This document shows positions 11,287-20,479 of a stretch of 64,000 nucleotides of DNA, piece by piece (the stretch's first letter is position 1; each line of letters opens with the position of its first letter). Below the pieces are notes generated by a model, which saw nothing but the letters and a program-made list of their open reading frames with translations, had not been told where the DNA came from and did no database searches. The DNA is from Symbiodinium natans (lineage: Eukaryota > Sar > Dinophyceae > Suessiales > Symbiodiniaceae). A program made the position numbers and the translations under genes. The DNA lies in the NCBI GenBank assembly GCA_905221605.1, contig CAJNDS010002475.1:221001-285000 (forward strand). The letters run 5' to 3'.

Positions 11287-11388
11287 GTCGGAGCTGTAGA
11301 AGCCGCCTACCACTTGTCCCGCCTGCAGAAGAAATGTGGGCGGTCCGGCACCTACGCGCATTTCCATGCAAGCAAGCACACAAACTAA
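11287..11388 (+). CDS. putative exon, helical basic
   Basis: Acceptor CTTGTCGCCGCAG. The frame reads VGAVEAAYHLSRLQKKCGRS and reaches a stop at 11386. The true donor may be earlier. It probably belongs with the + islands at 11490, 11714 and 12220. Confidence 0.45.
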   Translation, partial: VGAVEAAYHLSRLQKKCGRSGTYAHFHASKHTN

Positions 11389-11489
11389 ACCTGAATGCTT
11401 GGGGCGTAGAAAGCGTGGACACTCTGAAACCTGGTCTGCGAGTGCCTGCCAGGACCAAGTACATCACTTCTGGCTCGCGTGTCTTTCAG

Positions 11490-11645
11490 AGTACCCTCGA
11501 GGCTGTCTGCAGAATGTCACACAAGATGTTTGCAACACGAGGCACCAGTAGAGCACCCATCTGGAGCCGTAATCAGGCTCTGAAATACTTTGCGTCTTGC
11601 CCTGAGCAAGTCTCCGACTCCGGCTTGATTTCATCTAGACTCCCA
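11490..11645 (+). CDS. putative exon, unknown protein
   Basis: Acceptor CGCGTGTCTTTCAG. It reads STLEAVCRMSHKMFATRGTS and stays open to a stop created by CCCTAA telomere-like sequence near 11650. Confidence 0.4.
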
Positions 11646-11713
11646 AATCCCTAAACCCTTAACCCTGAGCCCTGAGGGCTCGTGAGCCTGTCTTGCGCAA
11701 CAAAGCCTGGCAG

Positions 11714-11780
11714 TCTTCGGCGCTTTACCTGCAGTCCACTGCGGAGCAGATGCCGAAGCTGTTGGCAGGAGCCGGAGAAT
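11714..11780 (+). CDS. putative exon, unknown protein
   Basis: After GCCTGGCAG it reads SSALYLQSTAEQMPKLLAGA, helical. Confidence 0.35.
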
Positions 11781-11995
11781 GTAGGCACCCTGTTTGAACC
11801 TTAAACCCCAGGCCCCTGCCTCCCAGAACTTCCAGTCATTCAACGGAGCTCCTCAGCCCTTGAACTTCCATGGGTCGATCTAGACTTGATGCTGCTGTAG
11901 CTTCTTGGGATGTTAGGATGGATCCCCCACCATCAAAGAAGCTGCGATCGTGACATCTTGTTTGCTGTCCCGGCCACTGTGGTGCCTCTTCTCAG

Positions 11996-12060
11996 GACAT
12001 GGCGCCCGGGTCTCCCAAGAGATCGAAAGCCTACTGGAAATCAAGGACTGCTGCAGATTG
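11996..12060 (+). CDS. putative exon, frame ambiguous
   Basis: Acceptor GTGCCTCTTCTCAG. Two open frames exist; the more protein-like one reads GHGARVSQEIESLLEIKDCC. Confidence 0.3.
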
Positions 12061-12100
12061 CTGTGGCTTCCTGTTTCAGGTTGCTTTACTAGGTAGGCCC

Positions 12101-12187
12101 TTGGGACATTTTATATTTTCCCTTATTGGGCTTAAGAGGGTCACATTCAGGAATGTTTTTCAGAGGGTTTTAAGGGCCATCCTAGTT
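12101..12187. repeat. dispersed repeat family F, copy 1
   Basis: The segment CTTATTGGGCTTAAGAGGGT...TTTTTCAGAGGGTTTTAAGG...CATCCTAG recurs with few changes at 24581-24669. It is probably a remnant of a small element. Confidence 0.7.
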
Positions 12188-12219
12188 TAGATTGAGAATT
12201 GTCAACTTGAAGCTTGCAG

Positions 12220-12287
12220 AGCAATTCGAAAGAAGGGGCGAGGGTAAACTGGTGCTGGCTGGCAAGCACCATGGCAATGGCAGCAAG
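12220..12287 (+). CDS. putative exon, Gly/His-rich basic
   Basis: Acceptor AGCTTGCAG and donor GTGAGA. The frame reads QFERRGEGKLVLAGKHHGNG then SK. Both splice sites are canonical. Confidence 0.45.
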
Positions 12288-12379
12288 GTGAGACATCGAG
12301 AAATCCGAAGGTTACTACATGCTACCCGCTCCTCCGGGTTATTCACACTTCTTTGTGGTTATGAGCCAATTTGCTAATA

Positions 12380-13080
12380 TGCTACCATCCCCCATAACAA
12401 AACACCACAGTCATATTCTATGACCGTACGAGGAAGTTCGCGGTTGGACTGGCAGACATTCTTGTGACGAAAGCAGCCTCAAACCATATATTCTTTCAAT
12501 TTGGAGCTGGGCTAGTTTCCACTAGCTCTTGACATAGGTCTGCAGTCTGCAGCTTTTAATTTGCACATCGCCCACCAATTAGACAGGTATGTTAAGTAAC
12601 GGCATCGTTCGTTGAGTCTGACCCTCACTGATACTCCGTTCTCCCCTTGTTCAATAAGTGTAAATGACAAGTATACATAAAGTCGGGGCCCATTGTATGA
12701 TTCAAACTCATGAAGCCAGGTGCTTATATTTGGTTCGAATAAAGTCCTGGGCAAGCTCTGTACTGCATTCTACGCATTTAATTCGCTTAATCGATTTACA
12801 AAGCAATTGGTCTCTAACAGCAATAGTACTCCCATCCGCTTAGTACATATAGAACGTATAGAACAATGCATTTAGTGTACGAGTTCATCAAGTAAAAGAC
12901 CGTAAATCGCATAACTGATTTGTTTCACATCGCTAAAGCTGTCTAATTTAAGAGGCGAATTTCAATAGCCATTAGCTCTACCATGAAATTGGCCAGTTTT
13001 ATCAACTCATCCATTCATGAAACATGATTGACCGTTATGTTGCTCAGGTACTGAAGCTATTTACACTTTCCACTTGGCGG
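12380..13080 (-). pseudogene. AT-rich island with decayed minus-strand coding remnants
   Basis: Base composition shifts to AT. On the minus strand short open pieces in changing frames look coding: near 12830-12720 one reads AVRDQLLCKSIKRIKCVECS, followed by an 80-codon frame (12512-12754). Frameshifts and stops separate them. Origin unknown; a decayed mobile element is one option. Confidence 0.3.
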
Positions 13081-13105
13081 GGGTGTATATTGTTTTGAGC
13101 TAAAC

Positions 13106-13447
13106 ATGTCCGCAGCCGAAGCCGCAGTTATTGATGCATCCAATCCCTCACGAAGTGAAATTCAAACTGCGATCCCTAAACTCAAAATGTGGGGCAAGCA
13201 ATCAGACTCAGGATCATCCCTATGGTTGCTACAGCAGAAACGGCAGCTGCCAAATCCAGTAATGCTCCTGTACTTAACCCTTTATAAACCTCATCCCCGC
13301 AGCCTGAGCTCTTTGCAGAATGACATCCTGGCGCTCACTCCGAACCGACGCTACAGGATGCTCACTGAGGCGGGCGTGTTTCTTCGAGCCTTGAGTGAAT
13401 CGTTCAGGGTTCTGGAGGGTGCAAGCCCAGCAGGCATTGGCCTGTAA
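13106..13447 (+). CDS. hypothetical protein, possible first exon(s)
   Basis: 113-codon ORF starting at ATG, MSAAEAAVIDASNPSRSEIQ, a plausible N-terminus. The second half (after a CTCTTTGCAG at about 13318) reads NDILALTPNRRYRMLTEAGV. It could be one ORF or two exons with an intron around 13200-13318. Family unknown. Confidence 0.35.
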   Translation: MSAAEAAVIDASNPSRSEIQTAIPKLKMWGKQSDSGSSLWLLQQKRQLPNPVMLLYLTLYKPHPRSLSSLQNDILALTPNRRYRMLTEAGVFLRALSESFRVLEGASPAGIGL

Positions 13448-13554
13448 AGCAAGGGCTTCAGCAACCAGGGAACAGGGGCAGGGCGAGTGCTTTAGCATCG
13501 ATTAGGACCGCTTGCCACACTCCAAAACCCCGGACAAAAGCACGAGTGCCCACA

Positions 13555-13651
13555 AGAGGCATGCAGCAAAAAACGAAGGGCGCTGTAGGCAGTGTTGGAC
13601 AGGCGTTCAACCAACTCATCCGCTGGTACGGCCGGGCTCGCCTGGTGCCGC
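13555..13651 (+). CDS. putative exon, unknown protein
   Basis: Frame reads GMQQKTKGAVGSVGQAFNQL then IRWYGRARLVPQ and ends at a GTGCGC donor. Confidence 0.35.
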
Positions 13652-13795
13652 AGGTGCGCATGTCCAAATATTATGATCCCTTTTGGGGTACCCTGGATAT
13701 TAGGTGCTGTATTTTTACTGGGATCCAAAAAGGGACCAGGATTCTGACAACCACCCAAATGAACATGTGTGGCTCGTTGTGAGTTCTTCTTGCAG

Positions 13796-13928
13796 GTTGA
13801 AGCACTTTCGTTGGGGCTCAATTTGCCGTAGCGCACTCCAAGAAGTAATTGGCAGCATGAGCGGGCTGTGTCGAGTGCTTTTTTCATCCTGGCATGAGGC
13901 AGCATTTGATCAGAAAGCTCCACTGTAA
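13796..13928 (+). CDS. putative terminal exon
   Basis: Strong acceptor GAGTTCTTCTTGCAG. It reads LKHFRWGSICRSALQEVIGS and continues 23 more codons to TAA. With 13106 and 13555 it may form one + strand gene; unidentified. Confidence 0.45.
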
Positions 13929-14171
13929 GCAAAGCATCCGTAGTTGTTTTTGGATGCAGGGCTTGAGACTCGCGCAGCGTGATTCTTCTAGGCTTCACCG
14001 AGCCAGGGTTTGGAACCTCTTCGAGCCTGCACCCTGCAAACCAAGAGTGACTTGGTCCACTTCCCAAGGCCCCAAGCCTGTGATATCCTCCTGAAGATGT
14101 CTAGCGCAGTGTGCCTCCATGTAGCGGAAGTGCCATGTGACACTGGCTGCAAGAAGCGGAAGTGACACACA

Positions 14172-14500
14172 AAAGACTTCGAGTTCTGCAACCGGGCAGA
14201 AGACGAAACCGTGCATTACATCTCACTCGTCAGACTCCAGGTGTCGAGGCATCCAAGCTGTTAGCCGAGCAAGCTGAATCACTTCGATGTCCGATCGGTC
14301 CCTGCACGAACCAAAACTGTGATGCCTGTGCCAACAACACGCACGCTTGGGAAGGCCCTTCGGGCATGTGAGATCATGAACGAGCTTGGCATTCCCCGAG
14401 CCAGAGCCTTGGTGAAGCCGTGGACTGTCGAGGAGGTTCGGCTAGGATACAGGCTCTGGAAATCAAGCAGTTTGAGCTCGGAGTCCCACAACAGACGGTC
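14172..14500 (+). CDS. coding-like tract in three successive frames
   Basis: Three adjoining frames look coding in turn: KDFEFCNRAEDETVHYISLV (to about 14240), GVEASKLLAEQAESLR, then a long frame including TRTLGKALRACEIMNELGIP and RARALVKPWTVEEV. Introns would be too short between them, so frameshift decay, sequencing error or chance are alternatives. Unidentified. Confidence 0.3.
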
Positions 14501-14697
14501 ATACAGACGCATCAACAGTATCAAAATCCCGTGCATAGCTCCTCCACCACCCTTGAAGTTTCTTGATGTGTCCCCCAGAACGACATGACCCTGCACTTCC
14601 TGAGCCGTGGCTGCGCGCAGCAGCCGCCTGGCAGAAATTCCGAGCATGTGGGACACAGTTGAGCTGATGGCTTCAGACAAGCTGAGATTGTACTCCG

Positions 14698-14767
14698 AAA
14701 CCCTAAACCCTAAACCCTAAACCCTAAACCCTAAACCCTAAACCCTAAACCCTAAACCCTAAACCCT
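14698..14767 (-). repeat. (CCCTAAA)10 array
   Basis: Ten perfect C-strand heptamers. Confidence 0.98.
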
Positions 14768-15045
14768 TTCACTGTGGTAGCTCACTCTGTCTGCCGGCTT
14801 GAGTGGCCCTGAGACATGCCCTTCAGATTTCTTCGAGACGAAGGACTAAATCATGTTGCTTCTTGTTTGTTTGTGGTCGGAGGGGGGGCAAATCAAGTGA
14901 CACTTGTTTGAGGCTGGACTTCATTGCTTGCTCTTGCTTTTGCTGTTGCTTGCTGTGTCGTGTTTTGGGCATGAGAGGTTTGGAAAGAGCAATGGGGGGA
15001 AGCCGCATCTTGCACCCCATACAGCCCTGCAAGCAGAACTACATG

Positions 15046-15144
15046 GGGCTTTACGAATATAAGGGACCCCCAATATAGACCCCCAACAGCAGGATGGCCG
15101 TATAAGAAGGACCCCAATAAGGCACCCCTAATTTCGGAAACCCC
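15046..15144. mobile_element. MITE family C, copy with CATG duplication
   Basis: Starts GGGCTTTACGAATATAAGGG and ends AATTTCGGAAACCCC. It is flanked by CATG (15042-15045 and 15145-15148). Confidence 0.75.
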
Positions 15145-15183
15145 CATGACACCCACCGGACGCAGAGTGGCCCCCAACAGTCC

Positions 15184-15255
15184 CCTAAACCCTAAACCCT
15201 AAATCCTAAACCCTAACCCCCAAACCCCAAACCCTAAGCCCTAAACCCTAAACCC
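15184..15255 (-). repeat. CCCTAAA array, imperfect
   Basis: C half of a C-then-G pair with 15341-15381. The spacer contains an exon-like stretch, CLKKAGRRSPHVLKEFSGPR, after a GTACAG acceptor. Confidence 0.9.
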
Positions 15256-15340
15256 AGGTACAGATGTCTCAAGAAAGCAGGAAGGCGCTCTCCGCACGTG
15301 CTGAAAGAATTCAGCGGCCCTAGGCTCGTAAACAGAAGCT

Positions 15341-15381
15341 GTTTAGGGCTTAGGGTTTAGAGTTTAGGGCTTAGGGTTTCA
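15341..15381 (+). repeat. short TTTAGGG block
   Basis: G half of the pair. Confidence 0.8.
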
Positions 15382-15458
15382 GCGAAAAAAAGGGCTCTGC
15401 CTTCTTGACTACTGCCAGCTTTGGCCATAAAGCGGTAAAGACTCTTGAACCTGTACAG

Positions 15459-15561
15459 ACCTGAACCTTCGACCCTCGACGACAGCGCCAGGTACACTCA
15501 GGCACCCTCGGACATGCCTGGCCATCGGCCTGAGGTACTTTTCATCGGTCGCACGAACTCG
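15459..15561 (+). CDS. engB-like exon a (first half of P-loop)
   Basis: Acceptor CCTGTACAG, donor GTGCGC directly after TCG. It reads PEPSTLDDSARYTQAPSDMP then GHRPEVLFIGRTNS, phase 0 at the end. Confidence 0.8.
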
Positions 15562-18500
15562 GTGCGCCCCGATGGTTTCTGATAGTTGTCCAGCCAAGAT
15601 GCGTTGAAGGGGAACTGGCCCGGCATTGCAAAGCTGTAGATTGCTTCAGGGCCAATTGAGGTCGAAGTGCTGATGGACTTGTAAATGCTATGGTGTTCCG
15701 GTCAGCCGGCGTGAAAGGTTTAGGGTTCAGGTTTTAGGCTTTAGGGTTTGGGGTTTGGGGTTTAGGGTTCAGGGTTTAGGGTTTAGAAGAATCAAGGCAC
15801 ATTTCTTTGCCGTGTGCCAGGGCAAGTCCTCCATGATCAATGCTCTCTTTAGCTCATTGACGAAGGCCCAGCCGGCGTACTTGCAGATCTCTGCTTGAAC
15901 CTGACCTGTGTTATATATATATATATATGCATATGTATAAATTTTCGTAGAGTGTATTAGAATGTATAGCAAATAATATATACATTTGAAAGGAACATTT
16001 GTATACCCACCCCCCTTGAGGAGAAAGAGGGGGTGAAGGGGGGGGGGGAGGGTTATACAGAAAAATGTTGATATCTTCATTCCTCAAAACATACATCCCT
16101 CTCAAATGAAGTAGTAGCCCGTATACTAAATTTATCCATCTCTATCTGCTTACTAAGCCTTGAGTAGTGGCTTCTTAATCTTAATTCTCAACTTCAATAT
16201 TACGTCTCTCTGATATCTAGGAGTCGTTCAATGTAACTAATCTATATCCAAAACATATTTGGATACGTTTCAAGTGATGAATAATCTGCTGCCACTCCTT
16301 TGAATGATGCATGAGCCTTGTTGGTTTGTACACATCATGCCAATTCATGACCATCGTTTCTTTCTTTCACTCTCTGGTATGGGTCATCAAGTAGACGCAA
16401 CACGTGGTAAATGTATTTGTTTTCATGATAAGACCTCTTAATTACAGCGTTTTAATTGCTTAATGAATCTCAACTCCTCAGTTGGGTGTGCTCAAGTAGA
16501 TAGGCAAATAATTTAGTGGTTTCTAAGTAGTGTTCTTCCAAATTAACATCTGCAAACTAATCCCCCCGAATCAATGTATAGAAAATCCTTTGTTAGCTAT
16601 ATTACTTCTGAATATATGTATATATATATATATCTTTACCAAGTTAATAAGAATGATTGTTGTATTTCAAGTTATTTAGAGAATTCCATCTATGGTTAAC
16701 AGATGCAAAATCATAAATGTTCACACCGGCTGCAGTTCGCCCCCGCCTCCAAAACGCGGGCATTCACGCGGAAGCTGTACTTCTACGAGGCCCCGGGATG
16801 GAGCCTGTGAACCCTTCCTGAACTAGGACCTAGTCTCCGTTTATATGGGCTTAGGTCCCCTTAGAAGCCACTGTAAGCCAAAAAGGGCACCTTTTGCATT
16901 CCTAGGTTACTCCTGGGTCTAGTGAGCCAACCGTTGAACCCAAAAAACCCTAGTCGCGTTTCTTGAAGCATAGCTATGGTCTGGCCTGCATGTTTTCATT
17001 TGGCTTCCTTGAATGCTGGATGCTCCTTAAAATGGTGGTTGTTTTCCCGACTTCACGCGTTCGGGATGCTCACCCTCGACCCAAATGCAGACTGTTGTCA
17101 TGTGCTGGCTGTGTTGCTGGTTGCTTGTGCTTCCAATGCGTCACTGTAGATGGAGAATGTCAATGGGTTTCCTCACCCTGTGGCCTAGCTCCCAACGGAC
17201 TTGCATCCATCTGCCCTGACGTTGGCATCGGATGGTCAGGTCAACCAGAAAAGAGCCGGCTTACCTCATTTCATGCTCGCCCCGGGCTCAATCCAACATC
17301 AGAGACTACGACTTACGGCTGGCCTTCTGGAAATTTTTGCTCATGTCTAGAGCACGACAGTTGTCGGTTGGGATGCTGCCCCTTATACTAACAGTCCTTA
17401 AACGGGATTATACTACCCTCCGGTCATAGTCCCCATTAAGGACTCTTAGTATCAGGGGGAACATCCCAAGTTGTCGGCTGCCTGCTCTTCGGCAGCTTAT
17501 GAGGTGGACTCCCCTGGCCTGGGATGTGCGGACATCCCCGGAGCCGCCAAGATCACCAGGCCATGCTGCCCGGCCCAGGAATTCACACAACAAACGCTCC
17601 TGAGACCTACTATAGGGGTCGGAATAATTACTAGTAGTATTCCCTTGTGGTTCCTTTATTCATATACTACAATGTCCCCCCAAAACCCTATTCAAATTAT
17701 GCAGGCCCCTATATGAAGACCACAGGAAGTCCTGAAAACCATGAGTCTAAGGTTTGTTGCATGGGCCTTTCATATGGTCCCATACCTCCCCTTAAGGGTT
17801 CTGAAGTACGTGCCCTTGGGTGTTATAGGGCATACAAGGGGTATAGAAAAGGTCCCCCTTCTGAGGGACCATACTAAGGGAACATGTAGCCACCCTTGGA
17901 ATTTCACCCGAAACTCTGAACTGCTTGACTTCTCAGCTTGGCGTTGAGGCTTAGACGGTTGAAGCTTCGGGGTGTAAGGTTCTGCGACTCTCGGGTTCTC
18001 ATTTGATTGAGGTAAAGGTTCGCAGTTGAGGGTTGAAATCGTTCGAAGTTCTGGGGCTTTGGTAGAAAAATGTTTCTCAGCATGGGTTGGTTTAGTATAT
18101 TGCAAAAGCTTCTTAAGCATTGTTTCACGTAGCCGAGCCACCTCAAACACTAGCACAACTGCAACTGCTGTTGTCGCAAGAGCACCGAGCTTTGGGTCTT
18201 TGTTATAGCACGAGCCACACTGCCCATGTTGCTCACTGTGCCCAGGGATTTTCCGAACATGATCTACGACTATCTTCGGAATCGGAATGCTTTGAAGCCG
18301 AGCTCCCAGTTTCGATGTGAGATGGCGACATATGTTCAACTTGAATGAAACTTGATCCAAGGCACATCTTCCACCTCGTGGACGCTCGAAATCACAAGCC
18401 GCCTGGCAGCGTGCATCTTGCACATCGATCGAAACTGGCTTCTGCCGGCATAGGCCGTTTTCTGGTGGTCAATGCTCCAAAAAAGGCTCCTACCTGCTGA

Positions 18501-20036
18501 CAAGCAGCTCCTGCACCTTGTGGCCAAAGCTCAGTGCACGCCTCAGGACTGGTAAGAGAAGACCCCCTGGTTCTTAGTAGGGAATGAGGGAATTAGGGCC
18601 CTTTCTGTACCCTTGAAGGGACTATATAGGGTAATTCCCTCATGCCATACTAAGAACCAGCCAGCGCTGCACCCAGGTGCTGGCAATCGAAATCTGAAGC
18701 TAAGGCCTTTGCAATGTTGTTTTGGTTCGATTCTCCAAGGCGGCGGAGCGTTAGATACACCATCGCCTGCGCCTGAAGAGCAGGGGGGCTTCCGGTTTTT
18801 GGGCTTGGAATTTTGGACCGGTTTTGAGGTTTGCTGATTGTGTGCTGTTTGTGCTGTTTGTGCTGTTTGTGCTGTTTGTGCTGTTTGTGCTGTTTGTGCT
18901 GTTTGTGCTGTTTGTGCTGTTTGTGCTGTTTGTGCTGTTTGTGCTGTTTGTGCTGTTTGTGCTGTTTGTGCTGTTTGTGCTGTTTGTGCTGTTTGTGCTG
19001 TTTGTGCTGTTTGTGCTGTTTGTTTTGTGCAGTTTTCTTCACTGCCTTTAGCCAAGTGCTTCCTGGTTCGTTATGGTAAGACTGCATGACCGCGGGTGCA
19101 GGGAAAAGCTACTGAGACTGCAGATGAACTTCCTTTTGCGCGAAGATCCATCCAGTTATTGCATTTGTCCCGACGAGGGCCCCAACCGAAGGTCATGTCG
19201 CAAGGGATGTGTAAACATAATACAGAGGTCATCACGAAGATCGATGTGTGCAAGCGAAATGTGCGGAGCCAAGAGCAGTGCATGCCTTCAGGCGCAGGGT
19301 TTTTTGTCACGGGGGGGGAGAGGGGGAGGTGGTCCTACTAATAGTATTCCCTTGTGGTCCCTGTAGAATTTAAACTACTAATAACCCGAACCTCTGTTCT
19401 AATTCTTTGGGCCCCTATATTGCAGTAGGATGTTTCTTTGCCGTGATCTTTGGGCACCCTGGGTCGTTCTTGCAAGCAGAAGCAAGCCCATTGAGCATTG
19501 AGGGATTTCAAAAGCCCCCCGAGGTCGCCAACAGCACGGCTCAACGAATCCGAGAGGACATCCACTTCAGGGTTTAGGGTGTAGGGTTTACATGGTTTAC
19601 ATGGTTTACATGGTTTACATGGTTTACATGGCTTACATGGTTTACATGGTTTACATGGTTTACATGGTTTGAAGAGTCACTCTGGGGCATCGGCACGCGC
19701 CATAGCAGCGAGCACATGGCATCAGCAACCTCCCCCCAAAATCCTGGAAGAGCTGGACGAGCCACTGGTATTTCACATCAGTACAGGAACTGGCTCCATA
19801 CTGCGACGTGGACATCATGTTTGCGAGCGCTCGCAAACTGCGAGGCCATGTTGGACCAAACCGGTAGTTTTTGTGTTCGCATGCATCACGTCGAAGCAAG
19901 CACTCCTCCGCCGACCACGCTTTCAGCATGCAGCACAGGTGTGGATCACCTTTGGTCCAAGATCTGGCAGTCTGTGACAGAGACGCCCCGGGGACGCAGA
20001 CACAGAGCCGCCGCGGCAGATTTACAACTGTTCTGA
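15459..20036 (+). CDS. EngB/YihA-like GTP-binding protein, multi-exon gene
   Basis: Ordered exons carry all the motifs expected of an EngB-family GTPase: a split P-loop GRTNS|GKS (G1), a DxPG-like EAPGW (G3), HIFHLVDAR (the family's hydrophobic-VDAR strand), ADKQLLHLVAKAQ helix, TKID (G4) and SACSTGVDHLW (G5, SAxTGxGxxxLW pattern), then a basic tail and stop at 20034-20036. Bacterial and organellar EngB assists large-subunit ribosome assembly; a plastid or mitochondrial role here is inference. The upstream start exon and at least one exon between G3 and VDAR are not found. Several introns use GC or GA donors. Introns hold a telomere-like array, MITEs and a 9-bp minisatellite. Confidence 0.8.
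15717..15786 (+). repeat. TTTAGGG array inside the engB-like intron 1
   Basis: Imperfect G-strand heptamers between the exon ending GRTNS and the exon beginning GKSS. Confidence 0.9.
15821..15874 (+). CDS. engB-like exon b (GKS of P-loop)
   Basis: Acceptor TTGCCGTGTGCCAG. It reads GKSSMINALFSSLTKAQP. A GC donor (GCGTAC) after CCG keeps phase 0 with exon c; the frame stays open four codons further. Confidence 0.8.
15900..16720 (-). pseudogene. AT-rich insert in engB-like intron with minus-strand coding relic
   Basis: AT-rich tract with (TA)n at 15912 and 16612. On the minus strand, about 16450-16210, shifting frames read ENKYIYHVLRLLDDPYQRVK and WHDVYKPTRLMHHSKEWQQI, interrupted by stops. 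Looks like a dead element inserted in the intron; family unknown. Confidence 0.35.
16736..16806 (+). CDS. engB-like exon c (G2/G3 region)
   Basis: Acceptor CACCGGCTGCAG. It reads FAPASKTRAFTRKLYFYEAP then GW. It matches the ASKT...TRxLxFY...PGW layout of EngB. It then runs to a stop, so the donor lies near GGATG. Confidence 0.65.
17368..17469. mobile_element. MITE family A, copy 2 (8-bp TSD)
   Basis: TTGGGATGCTGCCCCTTATA ... AGGGGGAACATCCCAA, flanked by perfect GTTGTCGG duplications (17360-17367, 17470-17477). Confidence 0.9.
17611..17714. mobile_element. MITE family B, best copy
   Basis: TATAGGGGTCGGAATAATTA at the left and GCAGGCCCCTATA at the right, an inverted terminal TATAGGGG. A TA duplication is possible. 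Confidence 0.8.
17773..17874. mobile_element. palindromic element with TATGGTCCC ends
   Basis: TATGGTCCCATACCTCCCC ... CCCCCTTCTGAGGGACCATA. Single copy seen here. Confidence 0.55.
18362..18397 (+). CDS. engB-like exon d (VDAR strand)
   Basis: Acceptor TTGATCCAAG. It reads HIFHLVDARNH plus two bases. A GC donor (GCCGCC) would join it to exon e as DARNHKLLPADK. Confidence 0.6.
18486..18546 (+). CDS. engB-like exon e
   Basis: Reads LLPADKQLLHLVAKAQCTPQ. Either GA (phase 0 with exon f) or the GTAAGA five bases later can serve as donor. Confidence 0.65.
18568..18660. mobile_element. palindromic element with long TIRs
   Basis: CTGGTTCTTAGTAGGGAATG ... CATGCCATACTAAGAACCAG; about 29-bp inverted ends with few mismatches. 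A related fragment lies near 4050-4112. Confidence 0.8.
18840..19022 (+). repeat. 9-bp minisatellite (TGTGCTGTT)n
   Basis: About 20 almost perfect units. ORFs through it on either strand are artefacts. Confidence 0.97.
19228..19289 (+). CDS. engB-like exon f (G4, TKID)
   Basis: After AACATAATACAGAG it reads VITKIDVCKRNVRSQEQCMP; TKID is the G4 guanine-specificity motif. Confidence 0.7.
19333..19422. mobile_element. MITE family B, left end replaced by G run
   Basis: CTACTAATAGTATTCCCTTG ... TTTGGGCCCCTATA. Confidence 0.6.
19480..19571 (+). CDS. putative exon, position within engB-like gene
   Basis: Acceptor TTGCAAGCAG. It reads ASPLSIEGFQKPPEVANSTA then QRIREDIHFR. The donor is the GT of the first GTTTAGGG unit. 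Phase does not join directly to the last exon, so it may belong to another transcript form. Confidence 0.4.
19586..19672 (+). repeat. 9-bp minisatellite (GGTTTACAT)n
   Basis: About nine units arising from a short GGGTTTAGGGTGTAGGG stretch. Confidence 0.95.
19927..20036 (+). CDS. engB-like last exon (G5)
   Basis: Acceptor CCACGCTTTCAG. It reads ACSTGVDHLWSKIWQSVTE then a basic tail and TGA. Confidence 0.7.
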
Positions 20037-20095
20037 CTGCTGCTGTTTAGCTCCAATGGGTTACTTGCTGTTTTGCTGGGCCAGGACATTGCCAG

Positions 20096-20143
20096 AAAAG
20101 AGCTGGAACGGCTGAACAGAGAGGGCACGAACGTGTTGAAGGC
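20096..20143 (+). CDS. putative exon of next gene
   Basis: After GGACATTGCCAG it reads KELERLNREGTNVLKAG with a GTGAAC donor. Confidence 0.45.
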
Positions 20144-20202
20144 CGGTGAACCCAACGCTTCTATGAAGTGCCATGTGAGAACCATTGTTCCTTCAAGTGC
20201 AG

Positions 20203-20307
20203 GCTCCGAACCTGTCCGAGCTTCTGAATATCCCAGATTACCAGCAGCCGCAGGACATGTCATCAGCCCTGTTGACCTTCACACAACATTGCAAAAAAAG
20301 GGCTTAG
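20203..20307 (+). CDS. putative terminal exon
   Basis: Acceptor CCTTCAAGTGCAG. It reads APNLSELLNIPDYQQPQDMS then SALLTFTQHCKKRA and stops at TAG. It presumably pairs with 20096. Family unknown. Confidence 0.5.
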   Translation, partial: APNLSELLNIPDYQQPQDMSSALLTFTQHCKKRA

Positions 20308-20479
20308 GTTCCGGTGCAACATAGAAACGTCAGGTCGGAAGAAAGCCTCAAAAAGCCTGTGAGTATCGCCAACCCTCGGCCCTTTGTTTGTTGCATCTAC
20401 GGGTTGTTGAACCCCAAAGGTTGGGTCCTGTGCAGTTTCTTGCTCAAGAATGGCTGGTGGATGACTTGATGATGTTCAG

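Noticed and set aside
12750-13010. Words resembling the 5' part of small-subunit rRNA (AAATCAGTTATGCG on the minus strand)
   Set aside because: Similarity stops after a few bases; universal rRNA blocks are absent.
13669-13745. Possible further MITE (ATCCCTTTTGGGGTAC / GGGATCCAAAAAGGGA)
   Set aside because: Inverted ends are short and imperfect, with no duplication and no second copy.
13492-14067. 191-codon minus-strand ORF
   Set aside because: It is antisense to a better supported + exon (13796-13928) with a strong acceptor and shows no motif.
17770-18423. 217-codon minus-strand ORF with one hydrophobic segment
   Set aside because: It lies antisense to the engB-like exon d and covers a palindromic element at its end. 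No family recognised, so taken as chance.
18543-19089. 170- and 145-codon ORFs of QTA/KQH or CAV/FVL repeats
   Set aside because: Products of the 9-bp minisatellite; no unique domain attached.
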